Source: Gonocerus acuteangulatus
Taxonomy: Eukaryota; Arthropoda; Insecta; Hemiptera; Coreidae
DNA length: 64,000 nucleotides
Reading direction: 5' to 3'
NCBI GenBank assembly: GCA_946811695.1
Contig: OX328123.1
Coordinates: forward strand, 10,239,698 to 10,303,697
Shown here: positions 41,714 through 53,187 of the stretch, one piece after another
How the letters are laid out: the number at the start of each line of letters is the position of its first letter
Position numbering within the stretch: position 1 is the stretch's first letter
Position numbers and translations under genes: made by a program
Notes under the pieces: generated by a model
What the model was told of the DNA's origin: nothing
Seen by the model: the letters and a program-made list of their open reading frames with translations, nothing else
The model's database searches: none

Positions 41714-42127
41714 TTTTAAAATGTATTGACGTAAAAATGTAGAAGAATGAATGATTTGAAACAAAATATTTAATCATATTCATATATTTTTAATAGGCAG
41801 GATAAAATAAAGATGAAAAAAGGATATAAAATTCTAAAATATGTATTGTAAACACATACACGCTGAATGACACACAAACACACACACAAAAGCGTAATAT
41901 TTGTCAGCCCTTCACACTGTACTACGTATGTCATGCTACAAAATATTATCAGGTCCGCAAAAAATTTCTCAACTTTCAGAAAACTTTTGAGCACCCCACA
42001 AAATATTGAATACCCCTTTTTTGCACAATATTTCCCCTCACACTCAACAAACCGACATCTTCAAAAAAAAGATTCCAGTGTGAGGGCCCCTTTACACTTT
42101 ATTTAGTTTTTTGACGTGGGGAATCAA
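41141..42127. other. No recognisable gene
   Basis: AT-rich DNA with a (TA)n tract at 41663-41710. There is no coding signature. Confidence 0.4.
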
Positions 42128-42370
42128 ATGAAACCAATTCAAAACGTTTTCATATACATATTTGCTTAAATATCTCGAAACCCGCAGGGATATCGTGGTA
42201 AACGTGAGGGATCTGTACAAAAGCTTATTCAATTTCTTACAAATACGATTCGTATGCAGTTTTTGATACAGCAATTTCATTCCCAGAAATGGATGGTTGA
42301 AGTCCGAAAGTGTTGGTTACGTTATTTTGATCGGGGGTTTCTCTCTGTTTGGCAATTGTTTGTTGTTAAT
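42128..42370 (+). mobile_element. Family H interior fragment
   Basis: It shares TTGCTTAAATATCTCGAAAC, AAAGCTTATTCAATTTCTTAC and GAAAGTGTTGGTTACGTT with the interior of the other copies. The ends are missing. Confidence 0.45.
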
Positions 42371-42652
42371 ATATTTAAACAAGATAAGTAAAGGAAAAAC
42401 ATGTACATATATATATATATATATATTTTTTTTTATATATATAATGGTAACCTTGAATATATATATAATGGTGGTAACCTTTAAAAACGTGGGTATAGGG
42501 GAGTGTCGATTCCCACACCATATTGCGGGGTATACCATTACATATATGTAAACTTGTTTTTTTTTTAAAAAAAAACATTTTTTAATATTTTCCTCAAAAG
42601 TTTCAATTTTTTATGTTACCATTTTTTTACGACCGAGTGCATCAAAATTGAA

Positions 42653-43062
42653 TCTATATATATAAAAACCACGTGACTCTCTGTTTTTTGTTTGTTTGTT
42701 TGTTCCTTATACAAATCTACACCGTTTGACCGATTTTGACCAAACTTGGCACACAGGTAAGTCTTGATACAAGAAATCGCCTAGGCTAGGTCAAAAGGTC
42801 AAAAGTTTTGTTCAAGAAAAATTGGCTACACTGAACCATTCAGATTGTGACGGCCATTTTGAATCGACAACTACTGGCCTCTGTCGGCTGTTAGATGAAG
42901 TACTGTTGTGCTGGCCTCTGCCGGTATCATTATGAACTAAATTCACATCGTTTGACCGATTTTCGTATCTGGGTATAGACAACTAGGTATCAAGTAGATC
43001 TTGATACGGGGAGAGTCATAGACAGAAAGTAGGTGTAGCATGGCACACTGGGTAACAGCTAG
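42653..43062 (+). mobile_element. Helitron-type non-autonomous element with clean ends
   Basis: It begins TCTATATATATAAAAACCAC with A before it and ends GGCACACTGGGTAACAGCTAG with T after it. A GTGT...ACAC hairpin lies ten bases before CTAG. It is 410 bp and has no Rep/helicase. It is closely related to the 63.3-kb copy (shared ACTGAACCATTCAGATTGTG and CTGGCCTCTGCCGGTATCAT). Confidence 0.82.
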
Positions 43063-43079
43063 TTAATTATAAAATTAAT

Positions 43080-45236
43080 GTTCCCTAATGATATGGGTGT
43101 GATTACCCGACAATTAGAATGGCTAATTGAGTATTTACTTGCTCGCCGCATTTGGACAGGGAACGGTGTTCCACATTAATATTATATCCAGATGAAAGTA
43201 GCAATTTGTCGTTAAGAACATGTAAGTGAGGAATAAATAAGGTGTTGCCTGCGGACTTTGCTGCTTGATTATTGTCGTGGCCAACATGGTCGTTTTCGCT
43301 TGTAAATATTTATGTATACTAGCACGTAAGTTAGTTGTAAGTTTTCTTTAAGTGTCTTTCGGCTGGGTTCGGGTGCCCTCGGGTTCTCTCGGCCGGTCGG
43401 TTCAGACCAGAGATGGGCATAATTTTATTTATAAATAAAAATACGAATTTATTCGTACTTTATACATTTGTGAATACGAATATAAATAAATTCGTACTTC
43501 ATATATTTGTGAATACGAATATAAATAAATTCGTATTCATAAGTGTGAATACGAATTTATTTTTATTCACATATATTAAATATAAAAATACAAATACAAT
43601 TTTATTCGCAAATTTTTCTGCGAATAAAAATAAATTCACAGAAAAAATTGTAAATAATCACAAAAAATGTGAATATTTACAAAAAATCAAGTGATTACAA
43701 AAAAAATCACATTAAAATATACGAATAAAAATGTATTCACATTATAATTTGTGAATAAAAATTTATTCACAATAAAATTCGCAAATAAATTATGAATTTC
43801 CTCGTATTAAGATGATATTACAAAAGTTATTGAAGGTGATTTTTTTTTTTTTTTTTTTTTTTGATGGAGGTACAGATGACAAACTGTGTCCCTGCAGCAT
43901 GGCTGATGATCCCGCGGCGGACTCGGGGTAAACAAAAAATCTACACGCTAATAACCTAGACGTTAAATGCCTTAAAAAAAAAAATCACCTTCAATAACTT
44001 TCGTAATATCATCTTAATACGAATAAATTCATGATTTATTTGCGAATTTTATTGTGAATAAATTTTTATTCACAAATTATAATGTGAATAAATTTTTATT
44101 CGTATATTTTAATGTGATTTTTTTTGTAATCGCTTGATTTTTTGTAAATATTCACATTTTTTGTGATTATTTACCATTTTTTCTGTGAATTTATTTTTAT
44201 TCGCAGAAAAATTTGCGAATAAAATTTTATTTGTATTTTTATATTTAATATATGTGAATAAAAATAAATTCGTATTCACACTTATGAATAAGAATTTATT
44301 TATATTCGTATTCACAAATATATGAAGTACGAATTTATTTATATTCGTATTCACAAATGTATAAAGTACGAATAAATTCGTATTTTTATTTATAAATAAA
44401 ATTATGCCCATCTCTGGTTCAGACAGGCTGGCTGCTGGCGTCGAGCATGGTCTACGCGTGCTGTTCTACGGTTCACCTTTTCTTTTGTGTGTTAAGAGTC
44501 ACCTAAAATGAACATCCCACAGCCTCCGCACAGCGGCAGTAGAAGAGGCAGCAGCTGAACATAGAAGCTAGTACCTGGTACTCATCCACCCTGCGTCTGT
44601 GCTCGCTGTTCGTGAGTTAGTTTCTATTGTGACCACACTAACATTTTATTGTTATTCTGGGAAAATATATTTGTGAGGCTACTGCCCTGTCCTTTACATT
44701 TTTACGGCTGGACACGTAAAATTGGTGACGTAGCTTTCAGATTTGCAGCTCATCCGCCATCGCCTCCATGGCTCAAGGACTATGTCACGGAGCTTCGATC
44801 TAAACGGGCTCGGTTCGATCCCAGCCTGAGACACTTGTTTTTTTTTCTTTCTTCTTTTTTCCTATGTTCATAGTAAAAAATTCATTTTATTATTTGATCA
44901 ATAAAATTTTGTAAATTAACTTAAAATATAATTGTATCATTTATTGGCATTTTTTTTAAATTTAACTAATTTAATATCCTAAGGAAAGGTCTTATTATGA
45001 TTTATGTATCACTAAATAAATTAGAGGTTTTATTTAATTATTAATATGTTTTCTATGATATGTCTCATATGATTTGCGATTATTTAAGGCAAACTAATTA
45101 AACCTTATTTAGCAAACCATTCTTTTCTTTTTTTTCTTGTCTCTATTTCCTGGTTGTCAGGGATTAGTTGTAACAGCCTATGGAATCATGGTTGGAGTAG
45201 GATTGGCTTAACCTGAGCCACTACCCGCCAGAACAT
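43080..45236 (+). mobile_element. Probable Bel/Pao 5' LTR, with a hAT element inside
   Basis: The right edge is suggested by GCCAGAACA directly before TTTTGGTCCTCCGTGTGCCG, which looks like the primer-binding region that follows Bel/Pao LTRs. Support for an LTR nature upstream comes from a 150-bp match (43117-43272) to an inverted piece at 53031-53187. The left edge is not resolved. A tRNA-like B box (CGGTTCGATCCC, 44.81 kb) may mark a further SINE scrap inside. Confidence 0.4.
43408..44416. mobile_element. 1-kb hAT foldback element
   Basis: It has an 8-bp target duplication GTTCAGAC (43400-43407, 44417-44424) and terminal repeats CAGAGATGGGCATAATTTTA. An 8-bp duplication with CAGxGxTGGGCA ends defines hAT. 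The two halves pair for about 430 bp each; they are built from repeated TACGAATTTATTCGT-like and ATTCAC/GTGAAT motifs. The ~100-bp centre has a T run and a GC-rich unique stretch. The mirrored halves give near-identical ~90-100-codon frames on opposite strands, which are artefacts of the palindrome. Confidence 0.92.
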
Positions 45237-45446
45237 TTTGGTCCTCCGTGTGCCGGATAATGGTTTAATTTAATTTTGCCTATAAATAATTCATATTTCA
45301 TTATTCAAATCATTTTGGATATTTATTTTTAACTCTTTTTATACTTTGTATATATTTTCTTGCAGCATTCCGCCTACTCCGCCTTTAATTTGCCAAGTTT
45401 ATTGCTCCCTGTCCCACTTTAGGTTTGACATTATACTTATATCAAT

Positions 45447-46532
45447 ATGGAGGCAGAACAATTTAAAATAAAAAAAAAAACTAGGGAAAAACTTAATAAT
45501 TTCGCACAAGAAATTAAATCTATTTCAGAGCAAGGTCGGAGCGTTAAGACTGATGCATCTAAATTATTTTTATTCAAGGCAATGTACACGGACTTGAAAC
45601 CAATTTACACTTCCTTTTGCAGTCTGTGGGAGGAATTCCTTGAAATTTTACATCAATCCGGGGGAACCCTGGAAGGGCCAGATGCTGCCCTCAAGCAGAC
45701 TGCAAGACGACATTACTATGAAGCCTGTGCGATATATGAACAATACATGAATCCCACTCCAGTTGCAGGTGCTGTAGGAACCTCACGAGTTGCCGAAGCA
45801 TCGGTACTCAATGAGAGCCGAACTGTTGGAGCTCGCTTGCCACAAATCAGTCTTCCACATTTTGGAGGAAATCCACCGGAATGGCCCTTATTCCGCGACA
45901 CCTACCTTTCATTAATTCACAATGAAGCATCCCTTTCAGACATGGAAAAGTTCCTCTTTCTGCTATCATGTCTTAGTGGTCCTGCGCGTTCTCTAATTGC
46001 AAATATCAGTCTTACTGAGGCTAACTACCAACAAGCGTGGACGTGATTGTCAGGGCATTATAATAATAACCGCAAGTTAGGTCACACATATTTAAAGGAA
46101 GTGATCGATTTCAAACCACTTTCTGGAAAGCCCACACCTAGCTCCCTTAGTAAGATACTTACTTGTGTCATCGAGGCTATTGACTCTTTTAAACAGCTGA
46201 ATATTCCCAACCCTTGTGACTTTATCCTTTCGTATCTAGTACTATCGTGTCTGGATCCTGCTACTAAGACGCAATTCGAAAAACAACATCCAAATGTGGA
46301 ATTTCCCTCTTATAAGAATTTAGTAGACTTTATTAAAACTGAGTGGAAATCAATGGATATCCAATTTTGTGATTCTGAGTCTCCATCAAGTACTAATAAG
46401 ACTTCTAACCGATTCATCTCATCTCCCCGTTTCAACGCGAGTTCCAAGAACACTCTTTTCGCTGGAAACGGAAACCACGAGAAGACGGCTATCGATCATC
46501 AACACCGTCAAATGAACAAACCACAAAACTAG
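45447..46532 (+). pseudogene. Bel/Pao gag region, two stops
   Basis: The ATG opens MEAEQFKIKKKTREKLNNFA, typical of the Pao-type gag start. The DUF1759-like block follows: LPQISLPHFGGNPPEWPLF, then FRDTYLSLIHN and SDMEKFLFLLSCLSGPA. An in-frame TGA lies at 46044 (inside that block, right after QQAWT) and a TAG at 46530. The frame is otherwise uninterrupted, so the two stops are point mutations in one reading frame. Gag forms the virus-like particle in the cytoplasm. The next feature continues in the same frame. Confidence 0.88.
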
Positions 46533-46535
46533 ACG

Positions 46536-47525
46536 ATGTCTGCTGATCACTGTCCTGTGTGCAAGTCATTCCATACTCTATACCAATGCAAAAACTTCAA
46601 GGATGCTTCTGCCAGTTCAAAACTTGATCTTTTGAAAGATTGGCAGGGTTGTTTCAATTGCCTTTCCAGTAAACATTCTACCCATTCTTGCACTTCCCTC
46701 AGGCGATGTAGCGTCTGTAACCATAACCATCATTCATGGCTACATCAGAACCAGGTTCAAGGTGCCATAAGATCTCCAACGCAAGGCGCTCAGTCTCAGC
46801 CAGTGCAGAATAAGCAGGACAAAGGAGTGTCCCTAGGAAGCCTCTCAGTAGAAGGAGAAGTTCTTCTAGGAACTGCAGTCGTCCAGATAAGAGATTCCGA
46901 AGATGAATGTCAACGAACCAGGATGGTGACAGACAGTGGAAGCCAGTTTTCGTTCATGACGATAAATTGCGCACAACGACTTGGACTCATGGTTGAACCA
47001 TCGAATCATAGCATCTCCGGTATAGGTCAAGTACATCTCCCTCAAACCCTCGGGAAACTCAGATGCACTATTAGATCGTCTATCCCCTCGTTTATGGCAA
47101 AGGAGCTTTCTACTCAAGTAATAGTTGTCCCAAAAATTACGAGTGATCTACCTAAATCTTCTCTTTCGTCGTCAATGCAATCTCATTATAAGGGCTCTGG
47201 CTTAGCTGATCCAGAGTACTGGAAACCAGGTCCAGTTGAGTTTTTACTAGGAGGAGACCTTTTCTTAGATATTATAACTGGGTCCCTAATAATGATTACT
47301 CAGGAAATGCCTAGGCTTCTTCCAACCATTTTTGGATTCATTGTTGCAGGGCCTCTGCATATCCAGGAAAAGGCAACTGAGGGATCAAGTTTCCTAGTTC
47401 ACGGGCGTAGTTCCATAAAGGATATTATGCATAAGTTTTGGGAAGTTGAAGAAGTAGCCTCAATTCACCTTCCGAAGAAGACAAGCATTGTGAAAACCAC
47501 TTTATCGATACTCACTATCGTTTAG
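46536..47525 (+). pseudogene. Bel/Pao gag zinc knuckles and protease
   Basis: In frame with the preceding gag. Cysteine/histidine clusters occur in order: CPVCKSFHTLYQC, CFNCLSSKHSTHSC and CSVCNHNHHSWLH. The last two are nucleocapsid-type zinc knuckles. The aspartic protease follows, with its active-site motif in MVTDSGSQFSFM (DSG) and the downstream LGLMVEPSNHSISGIGQ and LLGGDLF stretches. The frame then runs into a TAG, because a frameshift at about 47490-47520 separates it from the reverse transcriptase frame. Pao-type elements normally encode all this as one polyprotein. Confidence 0.9.
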
Positions 47526-48577
47526 AATCAGGAAGGTACGTCGTGTCTCTACCATTGAAGAATACGATTCAGTCTCTAGGAAACACACGCACCCAAGCCC
47601 TCAAGAGATTGACCAGCTTAGAAACCAAACTATCTAAGGAACCGAAGCTCAAAGAGGAATACACACTTTTCATGAGAGAATATCTTGATTTGGGACATAT
47701 GAAACAAGTTCCCTTTGGTACGGCAGCTTTCATGTTACCACATCACACAGTGGCCAAACATCAACAAGATCAGATTAAACTTCGTGTAGTTTTCGACGCT
47801 TCTTGTAAATCCTCTACCGGATCCCTAAATGATAATTTATTTGTTGGTCCCAAGCTTCAGTTGGACATTCGTGACATTATTACCAATTTTAGAATCCATT
47901 GCATAGTCTTCACCGCGGACATTGCAAAAATGTATCGCCAAATATTGCTACATGGTCCGGATAGAAAGTATCAGCACATCTTATGGCGTTTCGATACCTC
48001 GGATGCAGTTCAGGAGTACAAATTATGCACCGTTACATATGGAGAAGCTTGTGCACCATACCTTGCCCAAAGGACAATCCGACAGCTGGTAAAGGATGAA
48101 GGAGAGTCATATCCTCTTGCTTCCAAGGCATTACTTAATGATATTTATGTCGATGATGTAGTAACAGGTGCATCCTCAGAAAAAGAAGCTATTGCCCTCC
48201 AAGCCGAGCTTCTAGAACTGCTTGGAAAAGGTTGCTTTGACCTGAGCAAGTGGGCTAGTAACAGCCAGAAGCTGCTACGGAATGTCAAAGAGACGCAATG
48301 CCAAATGAAGGCCGTCAGTTTGGCCTCTGAGGAAGAGCCGAGAATCAAACTTCTAGGAATGCAGTGGATTCTGATTAAAGATTGCTTTACTTATGAAATT
48401 ACCCCTCCTCCATTTATTCCTTCTAAAAGAGCAATTCTTTTTGCCATAGCTCGTATATATGATTCTCTGGGATTTCTGTCTCCCGTAGTATTTTATGCCA
48501 AAACATTATTACAAGACATGTGGGTCTCGCATTGCTCATGGGATGAAGTAGGGCCACCGCACATTTGTGAGAAATAG
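47493..48577 (+). pseudogene. Bel/Pao reverse transcriptase
   Basis: In the frame shifted relative to protease. It shows GRYVVSLPLKN, then LRVVFDASCKSSTGSLNDNL, the first catalytic Asp in VFTADIAKMYRQI, TYGEACAPYLAQRTI, and the active site YVDD (48146-48157). It continues through the connection region (DLSKWASNS, LLGMQWI) to a TAG at 48575, where the family generally has Trp, so a TGG to TAG change is likely. No other stop interrupts about 360 codons. The enzyme would copy genomic RNA into DNA. Confidence 0.93.
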
Positions 48578-49003
48578 CGTAGGTTCTTGTCTCAGCTCTG
48601 GGCACATTCTGAAATTGTGATACCGCGCCAAATTACACACGAAGACACCATTTCAACCATGCTTCTATGTTTCAGCGATGCATCTCAAAGGGGTTACTCG
48701 GCTATATTATATCTTGTCGTGCTAACAAGCACCAATTGCCATGTACATCTTCTCAGAGCAAAAACTAAATTGGCGCCTATAAAACCCAAGACCATACCAA
48801 GACTTGAACTTTCCGGAGCATTACTCCTTAGCCGCCTTTACAATTCTTGCCTTGAATTGTATTCTACCCTCAATATCTCAGCGGTTATGCTTTACACAGA
48901 TTCCGAGATCATCTTGAGTTGGTTGTCCACACCTCCCCAAAACTTAAACGCATTTGTGTCGCATCGCGTGGTGCAGATTTTGGACCTTACCACACGATCT
49001 TAG
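48578..49003 (+). pseudogene. Bel/Pao RNase H
   Basis: Same frame as the reverse transcriptase. The visible motifs are CFSDASQRGYSAILYL (first Asp), TIPRLELSGALLLSRL (Glu) and LYTDSEIILSWLSTPPQ (Asp). It ends at a TAG, after which the frame continues WHHVRSEENPADCSSRG. That motif is normally preceded by Gln-Trp, so CAG to TAG is the likely change. Confidence 0.9.
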
Positions 49004-50029
49004 TGGCACCATGTAAGGTCAGAAGAAAACCCAGCTGATTGTAGCTCAAGAGGACTTCTGCCTTCAGAACTTTCTAACCATTCGTTATGGTGGGCGGGAC
49101 CGCATTGGTCTAAATTGCCATTTGACCAATGGCCTCAAGAATTCCGTAAACTTGACACGGTCCCAGAAACGAAACAAGCAGTTCTTGTAACCGTTGCGCC
49201 TGAGATACCAAGTATCGTTCAATGGATGGAACATTTTTCACAATACTCTAGGCTGCTTCGCAGCGTAGCATATGCACTACGATTCATCAAGAGATGTAAA
49301 CGCCAGCATTCTCTTCATGGTGCTATTACTCTGCCCGAAATCAAAGCTTCGACCAAGAGCTGCATTAAGGTCACTCAATCCCACCACAAGGTAGATGAGA
49401 AAGCTCTACGTGCCTTAAATGCGTTTCTGGATGATGATGGTATTCTCAGGGTGGGCGGTAGACTCCGAAATTCCCCCTTGCTATTTGATGCCAAGCATCC
49501 AATTATACTTTCCGGGAAGAGCCATTTCGCAGCACTCCTTGTTGATCATTATCACAAATCCTATTTACATGCTGGGCCTACTGCTCTACAAGCTATGTTG
49601 CAATCCAGGTATTGGATCGTGTCAGGGAGGCAACTAATCCGCAGTCGCGTTTTTAGTTGTTTGAAATGCTATAAGGAGAAGAAGGTTCCCCAAGCTTCAC
49701 TGATGGGCAATCTTCCAGCTTTTCGGCTCGAAGAAGGTAAGGTGTTCAATCACGTTGGTGTGGATTTTGGTGGGCCGTTCTATATTAGAGAATCCACTAG
49801 GCGCAAGGCCTCACTGAGCAAAGCGTACCTTGGACTTTTCATTTATATGTCTACAAAGGACGTGCATTTGGAAGTGATCTCGAGGTGCACCACTGAAGCC
49901 TTCTTGGCTTTTGATCGGTTTGTCGCACGCCGTGGCAAAACAGAACATATGATTTCCGACTGCGGTACCAACTTTATAGGAGCAGCCAATAAACTGAAAG
50001 AACTCGCTCTTTGGCAGAACTCTCAGCTG
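49004..50029 (+). pseudogene. Bel/Pao integrase, truncated before its last catalytic residue
   Basis: Same frame. The N-terminal HHCC zinc-binding module is present (HPIIL...HYHKSYLHAG...FSCLKC). The catalytic core shows VGVDFGGPF (first Asp) and MISDCGTNFIGA (second Asp). The sequence then leaves the family at about 50029, right at the edge of the large inverted repeat, so the catalytic Glu and the C-terminus are absent here. The piece after the inverted repeat (60475 on) may hold a decayed continuation. Integrase would insert the DNA copy into the genome. Confidence 0.9.
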
Positions 50030-50169
50030 GAATTAAAACTGTTTTTTTGTTGGTTTGTTTAATATCCCATATAAAACTTATGAATTGAAAAATATTGATT
50101 TATTTGTAAGTATAAAGTAAGTCTATAATATCCTGTACTTAACTATTTAAAATGTAAACTCAACAATAA

Positions 50170-50760
50170 CTGAATCGATCCATGCAAAAAGAGCTTCAGT
50201 CCAAAATCGGTAGTTTTGATAAAAATAGACTGAAGCCGTTTCTACATGGAATAATAAAATTCGTCCCCTTACCCTCTTCTGATACAGTCGCTACCTCGGA
50301 CTACACTTGGACTCCCGACTTACCTGGAAACATCACTTAAACTTAAATGACGATTTGGACAACTCTATAGACTGTTGAACCGCAAATCACATTTAAGTAC
50401 TGAAAACAAACTGAACATTTACAAATCACTACTGCAACCCATTTGGACATACGGTTCAGAACTATGGGGAACTGCGAAAACATCGAACATCAGACGCATT
50501 CAAACATTCCAATCCACGGTCCTAAGAACAATAGTCAATGCTCCCTTCTACGTTTCCATAAAGACTTCAATATCCCACTCGTTAAAGATGTTGTATTATC
50601 CAGATTCCAACGTTTCCATCCTAAACTTTCCGATCATCAAAATCCTGAAGTCCTCTAGGCAACTCAAAAGACATTGGCCTAGAGATCTGCTGCAGCGACC
50701 AAGTGAAGTGTTAGCAATGGCTTTCTCTTTGTTCAAGTGCGACAATTTTCTGTAGCTCAC
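50170..50760 (+). pseudogene. LINE reverse-transcriptase tail, left-arm copy
   Basis: Shifted frames give QSKIGSFDKNRLKPFLHGII, then NRKSHLSTENKLNIYKSLLQ, PIWTYGSELWGTAKTSNIRR (thumb-region wording of Jockey-like reverse transcriptases), and the end RQLKRHWPRDLLQRPSEVLA. Small indels break the frame, and a ~35-bp stretch present in the right-arm copy is missing. The catalytic palm is absent. Confidence 0.85.
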
Positions 50761-50952
50761 CGATCTCTCTTCGACTCCAGCCACTGGTCGGAGCAGAAGG
50801 GAGCTTGTGTAGGAACCTCTCAACGTCATCTGAGCGTCTTTCTGGCGTGAATCGAGGAAGAAGTTGGAAGGCCTTGAGCACAGAACCTCCATATTGTATC
50901 ATTCATCATATTACCAGATGTATTTTTATACAGGATGTAATAATCAATAAAG

Positions 50953-50955
<3 letters not shown>

Positions 50956-51006
<51 letters not shown>
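50956..51006. repeat. (TA)n microsatellite, left arm
   Basis: TA array matched by the one at 59448-59489 in the other arm. Confidence 0.95.
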
Positions 51007-51010
<4 letters not shown>

Positions 51011-51492
51011 GACTATGTTTCTATGATAAATATGTATTGTACTGAAGTCCTTCTAACATAAAAATGTTTATTTACCTTTATATACAAAGAATTCATTATT
51101 CATACTAAAGAAAATATTATCGGAACTCATATTGGGAAAAAATGGACTGAAGTTCTTTTTGCATGGATCGATTCAATTATGTCAAGACCTTTGAGAGGAA
51201 TAGCAAATTCAAGCTATTTTGAACTTATGCTATCATGATTAGGGAATTCAGGCCTTTCCAGGACAGAATTCCCGATTTTTCCTTTAAGTAGAACGAATAT
51301 AGGTCAGCGTGACTAATCTGCAACTCACACCTCAGGGAATTCTTCAATCTTAGACTATTAAATAAGCGAGGCTGTGAAGCTTACGAAATACTAGGAAATC
51401 AGGTATGTATTTAAGCGAATTTTCTCCTTTTCTTCATAGGGAGGAATTCCGCAGATGATGTTGACCTTATGACGCAACCAGGATCTACAGGT

Positions 51493-51610
51493 TTCCACCC
51501 TTTTATAATACCAACGGCACGTGGTCGGTCGCCTATTCAGGTACTGGCCACGCCGGACGTTCCTTAACTTCGGTTAAGCGGGAACCGGTCCCCGGTAGAA
51601 ACCTCGTGGT
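51493..51610 (-). pseudogene. 5S rRNA-like pseudogene, left arm
   Basis: On the minus strand: CCGAAGTTAAGGAACGTCCG, GCGTGGCCAGTACCTGAATA, GGCGACCGACCACGTGCCGT, TGGTATTATAAAAGGGTGG. This keeps the 3' two-thirds of 5S rRNA and the 5S-SINE body join. The shared SINE tail is missing; GAAACCTGTAGATCCTGGTT follows instead. Confidence 0.75.
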
Positions 51611-51764
51611 TGCTAGGCTATTGAAAAATCATTACACAGACATAATAATCAACAAGTGGAAAGATGTTATTCGTTGCCATATTACAACGCTGAATTTTTA
51701 TGTGTTAAGGTACAAATAAACTTGTGATTCCAATTTAGCGTCTCGAACTCCACGAAAAACATAC

Positions 51765-52690
51765 TTATGGGTCAAACCTTTAGAAACCACCCAGACCATG
51801 TTGCTCGATGTTTATGATTTTCCTAATTTTTTTACCAGTTATTCCCCTATAGTAGGTGAGTTCAAACCTGCAGTAAAACATTTTTCTGGGTCATAGTTTT
51901 TTTTTTTTTGCCGGCCATTTTAAGTTGGCATTTTAACTACTTTTTGTCCGAAAACTAGTTTTACGTAAATGTATCTAACTCTCTTAATTTCATAGATATC
52001 TAAACAGAATAAAGACTAAAATGATCAGAGCGATATGCTCTTGATTTTTGTTCTTGTGTTGTGTTTTCTAAATAGTATAGAAATTGATGAAAAAAAAATC
52101 ACGAAAATTGATAGAAATTTAACTTAAAATGGGAGGTTTAGTGCTGCAAAAATTATTAGAAGGAAGAAAGACTCAGCTTCAAATTTTTTTTCTTGCATAG
52201 ATTTATTATAGAACTACTTCCTGCAGAGGTTTCAAGCTTGAGAAATGTTTCCTTTTTCTTTATATAATTTTTCAAAGTTTGCCATAATCGTATTTTTCGG
52301 AATATTTGAAGTACTATATCTCAAAAGGGCCTGAGTCGAAAATTATGAAAATTATACAAATAACACCTCTTTATGGCATAAAGAAATGATATCAATTTGG
52401 GGACTGAGACTCGACTGGTTTCAGAGTTATAGTCCATCAAAGTTGGGCTAAAATTATGTTATACGCACACAACATTTAATGCCAATTCATAGTTTAAATG
52501 GATTTACCTAGTATTTAAAAAAAAAAATGTTTTAGTCCAACTTCGATGCACTATAACTCTGGAACCAGTTGAGTCGACTCAGGCTCATTTGAGATATTGA
52601 ACTTCAAATATTGCGAAAAATACGAATATGGCAAACTTTGAAATTATATCAAAAAAAAGGAAACATTTCTCAAGCTTGAAATAAATAAAT
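51765..52690. mobile_element. Foldback element, truncated left-arm copy
   Basis: It starts GGGTCAAACCTTTAGAAACC and passes a centre near 52.51 kb. From there it returns in complement (ATATTGCGAAAAATACGAAT, then AAACATTTCTCAAGCTTGAA), breaking off at 52686. The right-arm copy is complete at 57345-58690. Confidence 0.75.
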
Positions 52691-53030
52691 TACGAAATAG
52701 TTGCTATTGTGCAATGTGCATTCACCAGTTTAATACTCTCACCTAAATCCTAATGAGTAGCATAACCAAAGCTAGGATTAAATTGGATGCAATTTCTCTA
52801 GTAAATAATAACGCAATTTATAATTTTTTAAAACGCCTATAAGGCGATCCAAAACACGAGAAATCAATGCAGTACTTGTAAAACGAGAAGCGTGCTTAGA
52901 GATCATAAATCGGGAAACTAAACAAATTCATGAAATATATCAAGAAGGAAACAGGTAAACTAGAATCAACATTCCTTAGAAGCAATTGGACTTATTCTTG
53001 TTATTCCTAAAGTACATTTACATTTGAATA
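52687..53030. other. No recognisable gene
   Basis: Start of the spacer between the two arms. It contains a short CGCCTATAAGGCG hairpin and nothing coding. Confidence 0.4.
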
Positions 53031-53187
53031 ATCAAGCAGCAAAGTCCGCAGGCAACACCTTATTTATTCCTCACTTACATGTTCTTAACGACAAATTGCT
53101 ACTTTCATCTGGATATAATATTAATGTGGAACGCTATTCCTGTCCAAATGCGGCGAGCAAGTAAATACTCAATTAGCCATTCTAATG
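53031..53187 (-). mobile_element. Inverted piece of the probable Bel/Pao LTR
   Basis: It is the near-perfect complement of 43117-43272 (GCCGCATTTGGACAGG, TTAATATTATATCCAGATGA, TGAGGAATAAATAAGGTGTT). It could be a solo-LTR remnant or a rearranged part of the same element. Confidence 0.75.

Larger units (their letters stand above)
50030..52686 (+). repeat. Left arm of a 10.4-kb inverted duplication
   Basis: From GAATTAAAACTG on, this arm is the reverse complement of 57773-60474, read base by base over long stretches. It includes the same order of a LINE tail, a (TA)n tract, AGGGAGGAATTCC, a 5S-like pseudogene and half of a foldback. The start coincides with the break in the Bel/Pao integrase. 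Confidence 0.9.

Noticed and set aside
43413..44411. Two near-identical ~95-codon proteins on opposite strands
   Set aside because: They are the mirrored halves of the hAT foldback. The repeated NTNLF-type residues come from ATTCGTATT word repeats.
45716..45901. Minus-strand frames over the Bel/Pao body (also 46866-47117, 48145-48348)
   Set aside because: Antisense shadows of the gag-pol coding sequence.
47493..47525. Programmed frameshift between protease and reverse transcriptase
   Set aside because: No convincing slippery heptamer is visible, Bel/Pao elements usually use one long frame, and the element already has several nonsense mutations, so a decay indel is more likely.
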